Part shown: positions 11,505 to 21,435 of the stretch, one piece after another
Layout of the letters: each line of letters starts with the position of its first letter
Numbering within the stretch: position 1 is the first letter of the stretch
Origin: Pseudoalteromonas sp. OOF1S-7
GTDB taxonomy: Bacteria; Pseudomonadota; Gammaproteobacteria; Enterobacterales; Alteromonadaceae
Direction: 5' to 3'
Length of the DNA stretch: 64,000 bases
Assembly (NCBI RefSeq): GCF_022347765.1
Contig: NZ_JAKRFZ010000004.1
Span: 124,001-188,000 of the forward strand
Made by a program: the position numbers and the translations under genes
Notes under the pieces: generated by a model
What the model saw: the letters and a program-made list of their open reading frames with translations, nothing else
Databases searched by the model: none
Told to the model about the DNA's origin: nothing

Positions 11505-11531
11505 GCAAAAGTCGGCCTCCTGCAGGCCGAC
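11505..11531 (-). terminator. Terminator of the antiporter transcript
   Basis: Stem GTCGGCCT / AGGCCGAC with a five-base loop; on the minus strand it is followed by TTTT. It lies just beyond the stop of the antiporter gene and between convergent genes. Confidence 0.8.
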
Positions 11532-11540
11532 GTTTCAATT

Positions 11541-12878
11541 CTATAGCACCATGGCAGCTATCCAGCCAAAGATCAACAGCGGGATATTAAAGTGAATAAA
11601 AGTCGGTACGACGGAGTCCCATATATGGTCATGCTGGCCATCCGCATTTAATCCTGAGGTTGGGCCTAGCGTAGAATCAGAAGCAGGCGACCCAGCATCA
11701 CCCAGCGCGCCGGCAGTGCCAACAAGCGCCACTGTAGCCATTGCTGAAAACCCAACTTCCATCGATAAGGGAACGAACAAAGTAGCAATGATGGGCACAG
11801 TTGAGAAAGAGCTGCCTATTCCCATAGTGATCAGCAGACCGACCAGCAAAATCATGGCTGCGGCCAGTGGTTTGTTGTCTCCGACCAAATCGGCACATGC
11901 GCTCACCAGGCTGGCAACATCACCTGTTTCTTTCATCACAGACGCAAAACCCTGAGCAGAGATCATAATAAAGCCAATCATCGCCATCATAGCAACGCCC
12001 TTGCTAAACACATCCGAGCTTTGATCCCATTTTACAATACCAAACAGACTGAACATCATCACCCCAACCAGACCACCCAGGATCATTGAACCGCTAACGT
12101 TTTGCGCAAGCAAAGAGCATACGACGGCCAGTGTACCGGCCATAATCACCTTACGCTTTTCCTGAGCACTAAGCTCTGGCTTATCTGCCGGTTTTTCGTG
12201 GCCGGGAGGGGTACCGTGAGTGTAATCGCGGTCTTTTCTATAAGTGATAAAAACCGCAATGATAAGGCCTGCAAGCATTCCAAGCGCAGGGATCACCATC
12301 GCATAAGGGACCTGTGTATTAACAATCTCAAGGCCGTTATCAACCAGGTTCTTGTGCAAAATAGAGTATAAATAGATGCCACCAAAGCCATAAGGCAGGA
12401 CCATATAGGAAGTCGCAAGGCCAAAAGTTAAAATACAGACAATGGCGCGGCGGTCGATATGAAGTTGGTTAAAGATCACTAAAAGCGGTGGGATTAGGAT
12501 TGGAATAAAAGCAATGTGCACTGGGATCAAGTTTTGAGAAGCAATCGAACAACCTAGAATAATGAGCATAATTAACATGCTCAGTAGCTGGCTGGAGTTT
12601 TGTTGACTACCATGGACCAATGACAGCAGTTTATCAGCTAAGATTTGAGTCAATCCGGATTTCGATATTGCAACGGCAAAAGCACCTAACATGGCATAAC
12701 TGAGCGCAATCTCTGCGCCACCAGAAAGCCCAGAATTAAACGCGTTTAACGTATCCGACAGTCCCAGGCCTGCAGTCAGCCCGGCAACCATTGCACTAAT
12801 TGTCATCGCAACAATCACATTCACTCTAAATAGTGTCAGGCCGAGCATCAGCAAAACACCAATAATAACAGCATTCAT
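11541..12878 (-). CDS. Na+/H+ antiporter family (NhaC/YuiF-like) transporter
   Basis: Polytopic inner-membrane carrier of 445 residues with about 11 hydrophobic segments and a hydrophilic loop near 215-240. Motifs seen include [20 protein letters not shown] and the C-terminal [19 protein letters not shown], typical of the ion-transporter superfamily members annotated as Na+/H+ antiporter family or YuiF-type permeases. Substrate could be Na+/H+ or an amino acid such as histidine. The gene begins four bases after the TgpA-like stop, so it may be the last gene of the MoxR operon. Confidence 0.8.
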   Translation of the reverse strand: MNAVIIGVLLMLGLTLFRVNVIVAMTISAMVAGLTAGLGLSDTLNAFNSGLSGGAEIALSYAMLGAFAVAISKSGLTQILADKLLSLVHGSQQNSSQLLSMLIMLIILGCSIASQNLIPVHIAFIPILIPPLLVIFNQLHIDRRAIVCILTFGLATSYMVLPYGFGGIYLYSILHKNLVDNGLEIVNTQVPYAMVIPALGMLAGLIIAVFITYRKDRDYTHGTPPGHEKPADKPELSAQEKRKVIMAGTLAVVCSLLAQNVSGSMILGGLVGVMMFSLFGIVKWDQSSDVFSKGVAMMAMIGFIMISAQGFASVMKETGDVASLVSACADLVGDNKPLAAAMILLVGLLITMGIGSSFSTVPIIATLFVPLSMEVGFSAMATVALVGTAGALGDAGSPASDSTLGPTSGLNADGQHDHIWDSVVPTFIHFNIPLLIFGWIAAMVL

Positions 12879-12882
12879 AATA

Positions 12883-14829
12883 TTATTTTTTCGCCCTTTT
12901 TATTATTAAACGGCCAAGCGCTTTCATCCTTGTCGCCTCCGATTTGGTTAATTGCGCCCGGGAAAATCTTGATTTTACAAAATATTGATTGAACTCTTCC
13001 AGCTCCTGCGACAAGTTAGGATATTGAGACTGTAATATCAGTAGCGCCTTTGCAGGCGTCACTTTATACAGCTCTTCATCTGCAAGTTGACAGATGGCAC
13101 GATACAGCCTGACTGGTTCGGGTAATTTTGCCACCTGCTTACGTTGCAGATACCAAAAGCGAGCTGCGAATATGGCTATCAGCAACATAAATACACTCAG
13201 GGCAGGTAGCAGCTTGTGATATGACCCAAATAAGTCGCGCAACAGCTTCGATTGCTTTTGATGATCAAAGTTCAGCACCCAGCGAGTCCATTGATAGTCA
13301 AGCTGTTCAATTTGCAGCCTGAGCCAATTGACCAAGGCCAGATTTGAGTAGCTCATCAGGCTCAGACCCAGGTTATCCTTAAACTCGTCTTCCAGCGCGG
13401 TTAGCTCAGACAAGGACCCGCTAAGCCTGTCTGGCGCGACCCAGGCTGTAGGATCAAGACGATACCAGCCTTGTTGCGGGATATAGTACTCTACCCAGGC
13501 ATGGGCATCATACTGGTAGACACTGTAATAACCGCGCTCTTCATTGTATTCGCCACCCAAATACCCAGATACTAAGCGCGCAGGGATCCCAGCTGCACGT
13601 AACATAAAAGCAGCGCTGGCCGCGTAATGACCACAAAACCCTTCTCTTGTCTCAGTTAAAAACATGTCTATACTGTTTCGGTCGCTTATCGTGGGCGGTT
13701 TCAGCGAGTAATGAAACCTGTGTCGAACAAAATATTGTTTCATCTGCGCGATGAAGTCTGCGGTATTGTCGGTGGTTGAATCCCACTGCTCAGCCATTGC
13801 CTTTGCCAGTGGGTTAATCCCATCAGGCAGGGCTGTATTGAGCTGGTACTGCCAGTGAACGAGGCCCGGTCCAGCGATATGAATGGGTGTGACCTGATAT
13901 TCCAAACTGCTACTGAGGTGCTTTTGCATAAACAAAGTACCAAATTGATTGGTATTAACGCCTCGCGTGGATGACTTGGCTTGCCCCAGGTTATATAACC
14001 AGGTTTTTCCAGAAGCTCTGGCAATAATCGTATAGCTTTCTCCCACAGCTCGGTAAGGTGCCTGAAGTGGCACATCCTGATGTGTTGAAACTCGCCAGCG
14101 CTTTCCATCATAGTTGTCGTGGACTAACGTTCGCCAGTAAAATGGTGGATTCATCTGCGCATGATCTGGAAGAATGGCCCGAAATACTAATTCGTCTGAG
14201 CGAGATAACTCTGAAATCTCAAACGGATCTATGTCTTCAGAAAGGCCTGTTTGAGTCTTTTTGGCACCGGGGAGCTGCCAAAACGGTGAAACTTTTGGCA
14301 GTAGCACGACCATGATCGCAGCCAGAGGCAGCGCGAGGAACAAATGTTTGGCGGCTTGTCTGGTAGCGCTGCGCAGTTCTATGCCGTGTTCAATCCAAAG
14401 CATTTGTGCAAGATTGAGCACTAAAAGTACCAGTACGAATAGCAATGACAGGACATTCTGAGAGAAGATGAAGAAACAGGGGTAAACAAAAAAGTTTAGC
14501 AACTGTACCGACATTGCCTGTTTTTTTGTTTTTGCCTGAATGGTTTTCAGTGCACACGCACCCAGTAGCAACGAAACGAACATTTCTACAAGGTTAGTAA
14601 AGCCTATTGCAACAAAGACCACCAGAATGATGGTAAACGCTAATAAATTAACCAGCTTTTCGGAAGGCCCCTTTACCAGAGCACGGTAAATTACCAGTTT
14701 AAACAGTACGATAAGCAACATGGCGCAAGTAAATACAAGTCCAAAGCTATTAAATAGTAAAATGCTGACTAAACCATACAGGAGCGTTGTCACCAGGGTT
14801 TGGAACCCAAGAAGTTTGTCAGAAGTCAC
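12883..14829 (-). CDS. TgpA-like membrane transglutaminase
   Basis: 648-residue inner-membrane protein with a periplasmic transglutaminase-like domain. Several N-terminal membrane helices (DUF3488-type, to ~190) precede the domain, whose catalytic triad is visible: Cys ~399 in [11 protein letters not shown], His ~442 in [10 protein letters not shown] and Asp ~459 in RLDPTAW. One more membrane helix near 560 precedes a cytoplasmic tail. It starts with GTG and overlaps the DUF58 gene by 11 bases. The MoxR-DUF58-TgpA triad is a common conserved set; the homologue in Pseudomonas aeruginosa is essential. Confidence 0.9.
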   Translation of the reverse strand: MTSDKLLGFQTLVTTLLYGLVSILLFNSFGLVFTCAMLLIVLFKLVIYRALVKGPSEKLVNLLAFTIILVVFVAIGFTNLVEMFVSLLLGACALKTIQAKTKKQAMSVQLLNFFVYPCFFIFSQNVLSLLFVLVLLVLNLAQMLWIEHGIELRSATRQAAKHLFLALPLAAIMVVLLPKVSPFWQLPGAKKTQTGLSEDIDPFEISELSRSDELVFRAILPDHAQMNPPFYWRTLVHDNYDGKRWRVSTHQDVPLQAPYRAVGESYTIIARASGKTWLYNLGQAKSSTRGVNTNQFGTLFMQKHLSSSLEYQVTPIHIAGPGLVHWQYQLNTALPDGINPLAKAMAEQWDSTTDNTADFIAQMKQYFVRHRFHYSLKPPTISDRNSIDMFLTETREGFCGHYAASAAFMLRAAGIPARLVSGYLGGEYNEERGYYSVYQYDAHAWVEYYIPQQGWYRLDPTAWVAPDRLSGSLSELTALEDEFKDNLGLSLMSYSNLALVNWLRLQIEQLDYQWTRWVLNFDHQKQSKLLRDLFGSYHKLLPALSVFMLLIAIFAARFWYLQRKQVAKLPEPVRLYRAICQLADEELYKVTPAKALLILQSQYPNLSQELEEFNQYFVKSRFSRAQLTKSEATRMKALGRLIIKRAKK

Positions 14830-15769
14830 TCAGTGCCTCCAAACATGATTCCCTGTGTTTGTCTCCGCGACTGACCTTGACCTGAACGGCGTTACTCAGC
14901 CGCAGAGCAAATTCATCGCCCTGTTTATCGGCTTCAAGCACCTGATAGCACAATTTAGACAAGCGTGTTTCTTTGCCTCCGTCGTGCTCAGCGTAATCAA
15001 AGGTGTGCTGTGAATAATAGCTATCGCCACTATATTGCTTCACCAGCAACTGCTGACTTTTAGCAAAATGGCGCCAGGATATCCGACTTTTGCTTATGCC
15101 GGGTCTGAACCGCTCAAGCCCGTCAAAATTTTCGTGGCTCTGTGTGCTTTGATTTATATACTGCCCCTGATCGGCTGTGACTTCTTGCTCACTAAATGTC
15201 AGCTGACAGGGTAGTGGAGCAGGGTAGACACAAAATGTTTTGTCGACATTCAGGTAAGTCCACACTCGTACCAGGCCAAATGGGTAGCAGCTGGATAACT
15301 TGAGCCTGCCAAGCCGGTAGCGGCCACGGGATCCCGGGTGTAAAAACAGCGACATGACCTGGGCGCCTTGAGAATAGTGACTATAACAATCACTAAAGTC
15401 GAATTCCTGGCTGGCAACATCCAGAGAGTAGCATTTGTGTGGCGAGGTGAGTTTTATCATCACTTCCACAGGTTTGGCGGCAAAGTTGTTTTTTACATCC
15501 AATAACTGGATCGTCAGGCCATGTAAGTTTAGATATCCGTATATCAGCGCCAGTACCAGAATAAGTAACATCACGTAGGCCACGCCAAGAATGAGATTGT
15601 TCTGATAATTGCTACCCAGAATAAAATTGAGGATCACCATGCATAAAAAGAAAGCTCCCTGCCTGGAAGGAACAATATAAATATTGTGGTGTGACAGAGT
15701 AATTTGCGCAGCGCTATGCTTACGTCTAATAATGTCAGCCAGCCAGGACTGCAACCAGTCACGGCGCAT
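14819..15769 (-). CDS. DUF58 domain protein, partner of MoxR
   Basis: 316 residues: two membrane helices near residues 35-85, a beta-rich region, and the DUF58 core FDGLERFRPGISKSRISWRHFAKS (about 205-230). DUF58 proteins have a vWA-like fold and are thought to act with MoxR chaperone ATPases. The start is two bases beyond the MoxR stop and the end overlaps the transglutaminase gene, so the three are translated together. Confidence 0.87.
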   Translation of the reverse strand: MRRDWLQSWLADIIRRKHSAAQITLSHHNIYIVPSRQGAFFLCMVILNFILGSNYQNNLILGVAYVMLLILVLALIYGYLNLHGLTIQLLDVKNNFAAKPVEVMIKLTSPHKCYSLDVASQEFDFSDCYSHYSQGAQVMSLFLHPGSRGRYRLGRLKLSSCYPFGLVRVWTYLNVDKTFCVYPAPLPCQLTFSEQEVTADQGQYINQSTQSHENFDGLERFRPGISKSRISWRHFAKSQQLLVKQYSGDSYYSQHTFDYAEHDGGKETRLSKLCYQVLEADKQGDEFALRLSNAVQVKVSRGDKHRESCLEALSDF

Positions 15770-15771
15770 AA

Positions 15772-16683
15772 CTACAATACAACCGCAACGTTATCAAAAA
15801 CTCCCTTTACCACATCCTCCAGCTCGTTGGTGGCAATGTTCAGACGGTGACCGGCGACAGCGGCAAATACGGCCTGCACATCATCCGGTAAGGCATAATC
15901 TCGCCCCTGAGTCAGCGCATAGGCACGAGTCGCCAGGCCTAACGCAATACTGGCCCGAGGTGAAAGGGGATCGCTAAACTGGCCACTGTAACGTGTGAAG
16001 TTCACCAGGTTGATTATATATTGTACGATGGAGTCTGACAGGTTAACTGCGAGCACGGCTTTTTGAAGCGTTGCCAGCGCAGTTAAGTCCAGCACACAGC
16101 TCAGCTCATTAAGTGATTGTCGTTGCAGGTTATTGCCCAGGATAAGGCTTTTTTCGGCGTGTTCATCGGGGTAGCCCAAACTGATCCGCAGGAAAAAGCG
16201 ATCAAGCTGAGACTCTGGCAAAGGATGAGTTCCTGACTGGTGCAGCGGGTTTTGTGTAGCAATAACAAAAAACGGCTCAGGCAGAGGGTGGGTTTTACCA
16301 TCGACGGTTACCTGACGCTCTTCCATCGCTTCAAGCAAAGCGCTCTGAGTTTTCGGGCTGGCACGATTAATTTCGTCGGCAAGTAATACCTGGCTGAAAA
16401 TGGGGCCCGGATGAAAATTAAAGCTTTGCTGCGATGTATTGAAGACACTGGATCCGGTAATATCAGCAGGTAACAAATCACTGGTAAACTGAACTCTCTG
16501 GTAGCTCAATCCAAGAACATTAGCCAGGCCGTGGGAGAGGGTGGTTTTACCCATGCCTGGCAAATCCTCAATCAGCAGATGTCCTTTACACAGCAAGCAG
16601 ACAACCGCTAGCCTGATCTGCTCTTCTTTTCCCAGGATCAGCTCAGATAGCTGACTAATGATGTCTTGTGTGGTTTTATTCAT
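15772..16683 (-). CDS. MoxR family AAA+ ATPase
   Basis: 303-residue chaperone-like ATPase. Walker A PGMGKTTLS lies at residues 42-50, Walker B LLADEINRASPKTQSALLEAM follows, and sensor 1 is FVIATQNP. The C-terminal lid contains LSPRASIALGLATRAYAL, characteristic of MoxR. The ATG overlaps the stop of the response regulator (ATGA), making the regulator the first cistron of the unit. Confidence 0.92.
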   Translation of the reverse strand: MNKTTQDIISQLSELILGKEEQIRLAVVCLLCKGHLLIEDLPGMGKTTLSHGLANVLGLSYQRVQFTSDLLPADITGSSVFNTSQQSFNFHPGPIFSQVLLADEINRASPKTQSALLEAMEERQVTVDGKTHPLPEPFFVIATQNPLHQSGTHPLPESQLDRFFLRISLGYPDEHAEKSLILGNNLQRQSLNELSCVLDLTALATLQKAVLAVNLSDSIVQYIINLVNFTRYSGQFSDPLSPRASIALGLATRAYALTQGRDYALPDDVQAVFAAVAGHRLNIATNELEDVVKGVFDNVAVVL

Positions 16684-17063
16684 GCAATCATTTCGAGTCT
16701 TTTCATGACGGAATCGACTTTTTTCGCGTTAAATGGCTTAGCAATAAAGCCTTTTGCACCCAGTTCCCAGGTGTTTTGTACGTTTTCCAGGCTGTTATGG
16801 CCAGAGCACATAATGACATGCACATTGGGATAGTTGTCATTAATGTACTCGAGAATTTGTGTGCCATCAGTATCTGGTAGTTCGATATCCAGGAAAATCA
16901 CATTAGGAGATTTTTCTGCCATCAATGGCATTGCAGATTTGAAGTCTTCTGACTCATAGACTTCTTCAAAACCCAGGTTTTCAAGAATGTCTATCAGGTA
17001 ACTACGCACATCTTCAACGTCATCGATGATCAAAATTGGCTCTAGGGGTCTGACAAGTTCCAT
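16680..17063 (-). CDS. Single-domain response regulator (CheY-like)
   Basis: Receiver domain with no output domain, 127 residues from the ATG at 17063 (MELVRPLEPILIIDD). A TTG nine codons upstream is a less likely start. Acidic pair IIDD, phosphoacceptor Asp59 in IFLDIELPD, and the conserved Lys109 in IAKPF are all present. No histidine kinase is next to it. Its ATGA overlap with moxR suggests phosphorylation signalling that feeds into the MoxR-DUF58-TgpA set, or simple co-expression. Confidence 0.9.
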   Translation of the reverse strand: MELVRPLEPILIIDDVEDVRSYLIDILENLGFEEVYESEDFKSAMPLMAEKSPNVIFLDIELPDTDGTQILEYINDNYPNVHVIMCSGHNSLENVQNTWELGAKGFIAKPFNAKKVDSVMKRLEMIA

Positions 17064-17090
17064 ATTGTATTTACTTCTTTTGAACGACAA

Positions 17091-17485
17091 GGCTAATACT
17101 AAGACAAGCGTAAAGTGAGCTCAATGGCAATTTATAAATTAACTGTAAATTCATCATAGCGATAAGATGGCAATGACATCAAAAGTCAGCGCGATATTGT
17201 TGCCAGCTTGATAATCTCAGCCTTGTAATGCCTAAAATATAGCTGTGTCATTACGGTGTAGAGGTGATGTGGCAATCACCGACAGCCCAGAGATTACAGT
17301 CATTTGAACATCGTTAAATGGGTACCTACAAAGACCTTTAATACTTACACCTTCAAATGTCCGATACCGTCTAGTATTGGACATTTGAAGGTGTTATACA
17401 GTTATTGCCGCGAATTCACGCGTGTTCTATTGATTAGTATTAACAGCCTATAATTTACGTTATGTTAAATTAGGTGTTTGTGACA
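17091..17485. other. Divergent intergenic region with a long inverted repeat
   Basis: 395 bases between the response regulator and the divergent binding protein. The main content is the 48-bp inverted repeat at 17347-17394, listed separately. No coding potential was seen. Confidence 0.5.
17347..17394. repeat. Inverted repeat with 21-bp arms
   Basis: Arms 17347-17367 and 17374-17394 are reverse complements except for one G-T pair (17363/17378); the loop is CGTCTA. The core half is ACACCTTCAAATGTCC. It lies between divergent genes and has no T run, so it is not an ordinary terminator. Confidence 0.9.
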
Positions 17486-18448
17486 ATGCGCGGCTTTATG
17501 TCTAAGCTTACATTTAATCAGGCCAAGAGTTTCTCAACAATGTCATTTGTTTTGTTTGTGCTTTTCAGTACTTTTTCCTTCCAATCCGCCGCCTCTGCTT
17601 CTGGCAGTGATCAGCTAAGTGTAACCTACCGCGATTATAAAGGCACCCATACTGTGCCTGGCAAAAAAGTCAGTGATCATACTTTTCGCTACAACATCAC
17701 TGCGTCAAAGCAAGTTGAGGTGACCACTTTAGAATGGCAGCCCTACATCGGACAAAGCTTGTGTAAGCAAGGCTGGGTTATGCAGGCCGTTATCGCTTTA
17801 TTGCACAGCCAGAATTATGGTGCAACGGTGACATTCTATCCCTGGGCACGAGCCGTAGCCAATGCAGAAAATGGCAAGGTAGATATACTGGTGCCTGAGT
17901 ATTTTATTGAGCCAGAAGCCCCCTCGGATACTTTGCCAGGTACGCGCCGTTTGGATCACCTCACGCTCACAGAACCATTTGGCTGGGGCCCAATCGCACT
18001 TTACAAACGTCAGGACTACAACACCGATCATTTTACCAGCCTTGCCGCTCTGGCCGATGAACGCATTGGTGTGGTACGGGGCTATCAGAATACCCCTGAG
18101 TTCGACCGCTTAATGGACGCGGGAAAATTTAACGTTATTGAAGCCGTTGATGATGCGCACAATATCAGACTGTTAATGGCTGGACGCGTTAATCTTATTA
18201 TTGGCGACCCTGAAGTCATCGAAATGGAAATTGCTGCTTTACCGCAAGGTAATAATGCGACCTCTCTGGCGCAAAATTTAGTTATGGTTGAGCCCATTTT
18301 GCAAATGAATGGTCTGTTCTTTGCCGTCTCCAAACACAACAAGTACGGTAAAACCCTGCTGTTTGAACTGAACAAGGCCATAGCCGAGTTTAAAAAGCAC
18401 GGCATTCTGGACGAGATAAAATACAATACCGCCAAAAGCTGCGAATAG
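17486..18448 (+). CDS. Periplasmic solute-binding family 3-like protein
   Basis: About 320 residues with a long signal peptide ending QSAASA. The body has the type-2 periplasmic fold features of family 3 amino-acid-binding proteins: VTTLEWQPYIGQSL, PWARAVANAENGKVDI, LGVVRGY-like IGVVRGYQNTPEF and AGRVNLIIGD. No transporter genes are adjacent, so it may be an orphan binding or sensory protein. ATG at 17486 is preferred because AGGTG (17472-17476) is well spaced; GTG at 17474 is the longer option. Confidence 0.8.
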   Translation: MRGFMSKLTFNQAKSFSTMSFVLFVLFSTFSFQSAASASGSDQLSVTYRDYKGTHTVPGKKVSDHTFRYNITASKQVEVTTLEWQPYIGQSLCKQGWVMQAVIALLHSQNYGATVTFYPWARAVANAENGKVDILVPEYFIEPEAPSDTLPGTRRLDHLTLTEPFGWGPIALYKRQDYNTDHFTSLAALADERIGVVRGYQNTPEFDRLMDAGKFNVIEAVDDAHNIRLLMAGRVNLIIGDPEVIEMEIAALPQGNNATSLAQNLVMVEPILQMNGLFFAVSKHNKYGKTLLFELNKAIAEFKKHGILDEIKYNTAKSCE

Positions 18449-18864
18449 CACTGACTATTCTACCGCTATATAATACCAAATTCACTTAGTACCTGTTCAA
18501 TTTGAAGGAGCAAATATGACGCTAACTGGGTTAAAAACCTCTCATTTAGAACAACTAAATAGCAAAATTTTCGCCTTGTTATTGAGCATATTTTCTCGCC
18601 TCAAAATAGAACACTTAATTAAGTAAACTGGTAAACACACTGAAGTGCCCTGCTTATTAGCTTGTATTATTGACTGAAGTGTTCTTAACCGAACGAAGGT
18701 GAATAATTAGCTATACCTTGGGTGATGATTGCACCTTCCAGGTAAATGATTAATGGGGTCAAAACCCGGTTCAAAAAAAGGAGCAGAATACCGCCCCCTT
18801 CATTATTATACAAGCAATTTAACATAATGAAAAATGGCACTTTTTTAGGCTGAATTTTATCCAG
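18449..18864. other. Intergenic region with one short ORF
   Basis: 416 bases after the binding protein gene. It contains a 36-codon frame with a strong ribosome binding site (18516-18626, listed separately) and otherwise AT-rich sequence with no gene recognised. Confidence 0.45.
18516..18626 (+). CDS. Possible 36-residue small protein
   Basis: ATG preceded by AAGGAG five bases upstream, an ideal ribosome binding site. The product begins MTLTGLKTSHLEQLNSK and continues with a hydrophobic stretch FALLLSIFSRL and a basic end. It is not recognised and could be a real small membrane-associated peptide or a chance frame. It lies about 70 bases downstream of the binding-protein gene. Confidence 0.35.
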   Translation: MTLTGLKTSHLEQLNSKIFALLLSIFSRLKIEHLIK

Positions 18865-19452
18865 TTAATGCAATGCAGCGGTAAATGGAATGCTTTCGCA
18901 AATCGCTGCTTCTGCGATCAATATTTCTTCCAAGCGTGTGTCGATTACGACCTTGTCAAAATATTCGTAACCTAGTTCAACAAACAGGTTTTTATGCTTC
19001 TCTTCCGATTTGGCGATGGTTACGTAAAAGTCTTTCTCTTTTCCTTCGGGTAATGCTTCCGCAACCAGTGAAAAGCGCTCATGGCCACGCGCTTCAATAA
19101 CTGCAGCAACCAACAGGCGGTCAATCAAAAACTCATCTGAGCCCTGGCGGAACAAGGCGCGCATTTTTTTAATATAAGGGTCGGCTTTGTCATTGCCTAA
19201 AGTCACGCCGCGATCAGTCAATAATTTAAGCACTTGCTTGAAATGGATCATTTCTTCTATAGCCAGATCAGCCATAGCTTTAACCAGCTTGATGCGATCC
19301 GGGTAATGGCTCAGCATGGACATGGCCATACCGGAGGCTTTTTTCTCAGCGGCGGCGTGATCCTGTAAAAAAGTATCAAAGTCGGCCATCACTTTATGAG
19401 TCCAGTCGAATGGCGTATGGAATTTTAATTCAAACATCTCTATTCTGTTCAT
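18865..19452 (-). CDS. miaE: tRNA-(ms2io6A)-hydroxylase MiaE
   Basis: Non-haem di-iron monooxygenase that hydroxylates ms2i6A37 in tRNA. The 195 residues form a ferritin-like helical bundle with the iron ligands visible in AIEEMIHFKQ, IEARGHERF and KSEEKHKNLF (E-x-x-H motifs). Length and motifs match the family. Two copies of E-x-x-H are intact, so activity is expected. Confidence 0.93.
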   Translation of the reverse strand: MNRIEMFELKFHTPFDWTHKVMADFDTFLQDHAAAEKKASGMAMSMLSHYPDRIKLVKAMADLAIEEMIHFKQVLKLLTDRGVTLGNDKADPYIKKMRALFRQGSDEFLIDRLLVAAVIEARGHERFSLVAEALPEGKEKDFYVTIAKSEEKHKNLFVELGYEYFDKVVIDTRLEEILIAEAAICESIPFTAALH

Positions 19453-19573
19453 TTGTCGGTGTTAAGGCATTTTACCCAACTATGGTGCTAATATCCAAAG
19501 CCTGTAGCCGATTTAGGGCTTCACCCTACTCTAGTGAACAAAATCAACGACCTAACCTATGGTATCGGACATT

Positions 19574-20224
19574 TTATCTGTTCGTGTTTATCTCACAGTA
19601 CAAAAGACTGTCTTTATCTGCTTTGCCATGACGGGTTGACTCAACCTTGAGTGGATGATCAATTTGTTTCCAGGCCGTCACTTTGCCACCCTGATTAAGG
19701 TTCGGCATACGAGTTGCCGTACTAGTCTGGATATCAAGAAAATCGCTCAGTTGTTGCAGGCTGTGTGGGTGCGACACATCTAATATCAAATACTCAATCT
19801 GGCTTGCGTCCAAAAAGCACAGTAACTTTTTGCGATGCTGTTGGTAGATATCTGTCAGATAGTGATCGCACGCGATATTATCAGCACTCAATTTGGCAAA
19901 AGTATCATAGTAGCAGCGTTTCAGTGTGTCGTTGAATCCACCTTGCTGAGTCTCCAGCCTGGGTAGCATACGGGTGAGCAAGCGTCTGACTGAAGGAAGC
20001 CAGCTTTCCATGGCTCTGTCCAGGTATATAAAACGGCTATTCGGATATAAAGCAGCAAGCTGTTTATAATCGTTAAAGACCGGTGTGTCTGCAATAACTT
20101 GCGCTTGCGATAGTGCTTCTCGTGTATATGCCGTATGTGCTGTTTTAAACCCCAATTCGAGAAAAGCAGCACATACGCTGGTAGTGCCAGTACGCGGTAA
20201 ACCAGCAATAAATATTTTATTCAT
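19574..20224 (-). CDS. Sulfotransferase-like P-loop protein
   Basis: 216 residues from MNKIFIAGLPRTGTTSV, which is the 5'-phosphosulfate-binding (PSB) loop of PAPS-dependent sulfotransferases. RFIYLDRAMESWLPSVRRLL fits the 3'-phosphate-binding region (usual form R-x-P-x-x-x-x-x-S). The acceptor is unknown; bacterial relatives act on lipids, glycans or small molecules. The ATG overlaps the stop of the MAPEG gene (TAATG), so the two are coupled. Confidence 0.7.
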   Translation of the reverse strand: MNKIFIAGLPRTGTTSVCAAFLELGFKTAHTAYTREALSQAQVIADTPVFNDYKQLAALYPNSRFIYLDRAMESWLPSVRRLLTRMLPRLETQQGGFNDTLKRCYYDTFAKLSADNIACDHYLTDIYQQHRKKLLCFLDASQIEYLILDVSHPHSLQQLSDFLDIQTSTATRMPNLNQGGKVTAWKQIDHPLKVESTRHGKADKDSLLYCEINTNR

Positions 20225-20598
20225 TAAACAAAATAGCAATACAGATTAATAACAGACAGCGCCAGTAATGATAAGAAGCTCAGTGCCATTCCCATCACAC
20301 GAAGCTTAAGATTAGCCAGGTTCAGCGCGAAAGAATGTAAAATACGGCCTATTAAATAAGTGACGCCGGTGAGATACAACCAAATTGCCTGACCACCCTG
20401 AAATTCCAGTGCAAATAAGAGAATTAGCAGCAGTGGCGTGTACTCCATAAAGTTGGCATGGGCGCGGATCGCCCGCTCTAACGCGGGATGACCACCATCT
20501 CCCAGTGCAACCTGATGCTTATGGCGTAAGCCTATGATATCAAAGCTGAGTTTGATATAGAAAAGGGTAAATATGGCAGCAAAAAATCCTGTTATCAT
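20224..20598 (-). CDS. MAPEG family membrane protein
   Basis: 124-residue, four-helix inner-membrane protein. GDGGHPALERAIRAHANFMEYTPLLLILL is the glutathione-binding/helix 2 signature region of MAPEG proteins (eicosanoid and glutathione transferases), and TYLIGRILHSF the helix 3-4 part. Bacterial members are usually of unknown or glutathione transferase-like function. It is coupled to the downstream sulfotransferase-like gene. Confidence 0.87.
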   Translation of the reverse strand: MITGFFAAIFTLFYIKLSFDIIGLRHKHQVALGDGGHPALERAIRAHANFMEYTPLLLILLFALEFQGGQAIWLYLTGVTYLIGRILHSFALNLANLKLRVMGMALSFLSLLALSVINLYCYFV

Positions 20599-20646
20599 GA
20601 CGCAGACCTACTTGTAAGTATTATAAGTAGGTCCAGTATAGAGAGT

Positions 20647-21345
20647 TTACTCAATAAAATACACTGCATACACTTCGGCGGTCAGTGTCGTATCTCCCGT
20701 ATTATAAGCCTGGCTCACATCCATCGCTTCTGCGGCCATCATTTTGCCACGCGCATAAGGCTGTACAGGTACATTCATTGGTGAAAATGACACAGAATAT
20801 AGTCGACCCAGATCCACATCAAAGTCATCGGCTAGCTCTCTGGCGGCCGCTTTGGCTTCTTCAATAGCGGATTTTTTTAGCTTTTTCATATACTCCGCTT
20901 TGTCTTCAACGACAAACTCGGTGTTATTAAATTGATTAATACCACTGTCGACAAAAGCCTGTAGCAGATTTGGATATTCTGAAAGGTCTTTAAGTTTCAC
21001 GGTCAGGCTGCGACTCACTCTGAAACCGTCGAACTCTTCTTCGTTAGAACTTCGGTTGTAGCGGGTCTGGCGATGTACATTCAGCTGCTCAGCATGGATA
21101 TCGTTGCTTTTAATATCAAAGTTTTTCGCTATTTGAATCGCTTTTGCCATGATCTGGTCAACGTTGGATTTGGCATCAGGTAAGGACTTGTGCTTTTCGG
21201 TTATTGCGACACGAATAATGGCTGCATCAGGCTGTACTTCCATAGATGACATGCCTTTAACGTATAAATGTGGGCCTTCGGGTAGACTGCCTGCTTGTGC
21301 GCAAGTGCTGATCGCAAAAACTGCAGCGGCTAAAAGTGAGCGCAT
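20647..21345 (-). CDS. SIMPL/DUF541 (YggE-like) periplasmic protein
   Basis: 232 residues with a signal peptide (MRSLLAAAVFAISTCAQA). The SIMPL core is recognisable in LYVKGMSSMEVQPDAAIIRVAI, DIHAEQLNVHRQTRYN and AIEEAKAAARELADDFDVDLGRL. E. coli YggE relatives lower oxidative stress by an unknown mechanism. GGAGG precedes the ATG at normal spacing. It appears to be monocistronic. Confidence 0.88.
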   Translation of the reverse strand: MRSLLAAAVFAISTCAQAGSLPEGPHLYVKGMSSMEVQPDAAIIRVAITEKHKSLPDAKSNVDQIMAKAIQIAKNFDIKSNDIHAEQLNVHRQTRYNRSSNEEEFDGFRVSRSLTVKLKDLSEYPNLLQAFVDSGINQFNNTEFVVEDKAEYMKKLKKSAIEEAKAAARELADDFDVDLGRLYSVSFSPMNVPVQPYARGKMMAAEAMDVSQAYNTGDTTLTAEVYAVYFIE

Positions 21346-21435
21346 GGACGCCTCCTTACATTAATCGAATAAGATGATGTGGCTTTGGTTTATAAAACCA
21401 CAAGCAGTGCGCCAATTAAAGCACAAGTTTGTTAA

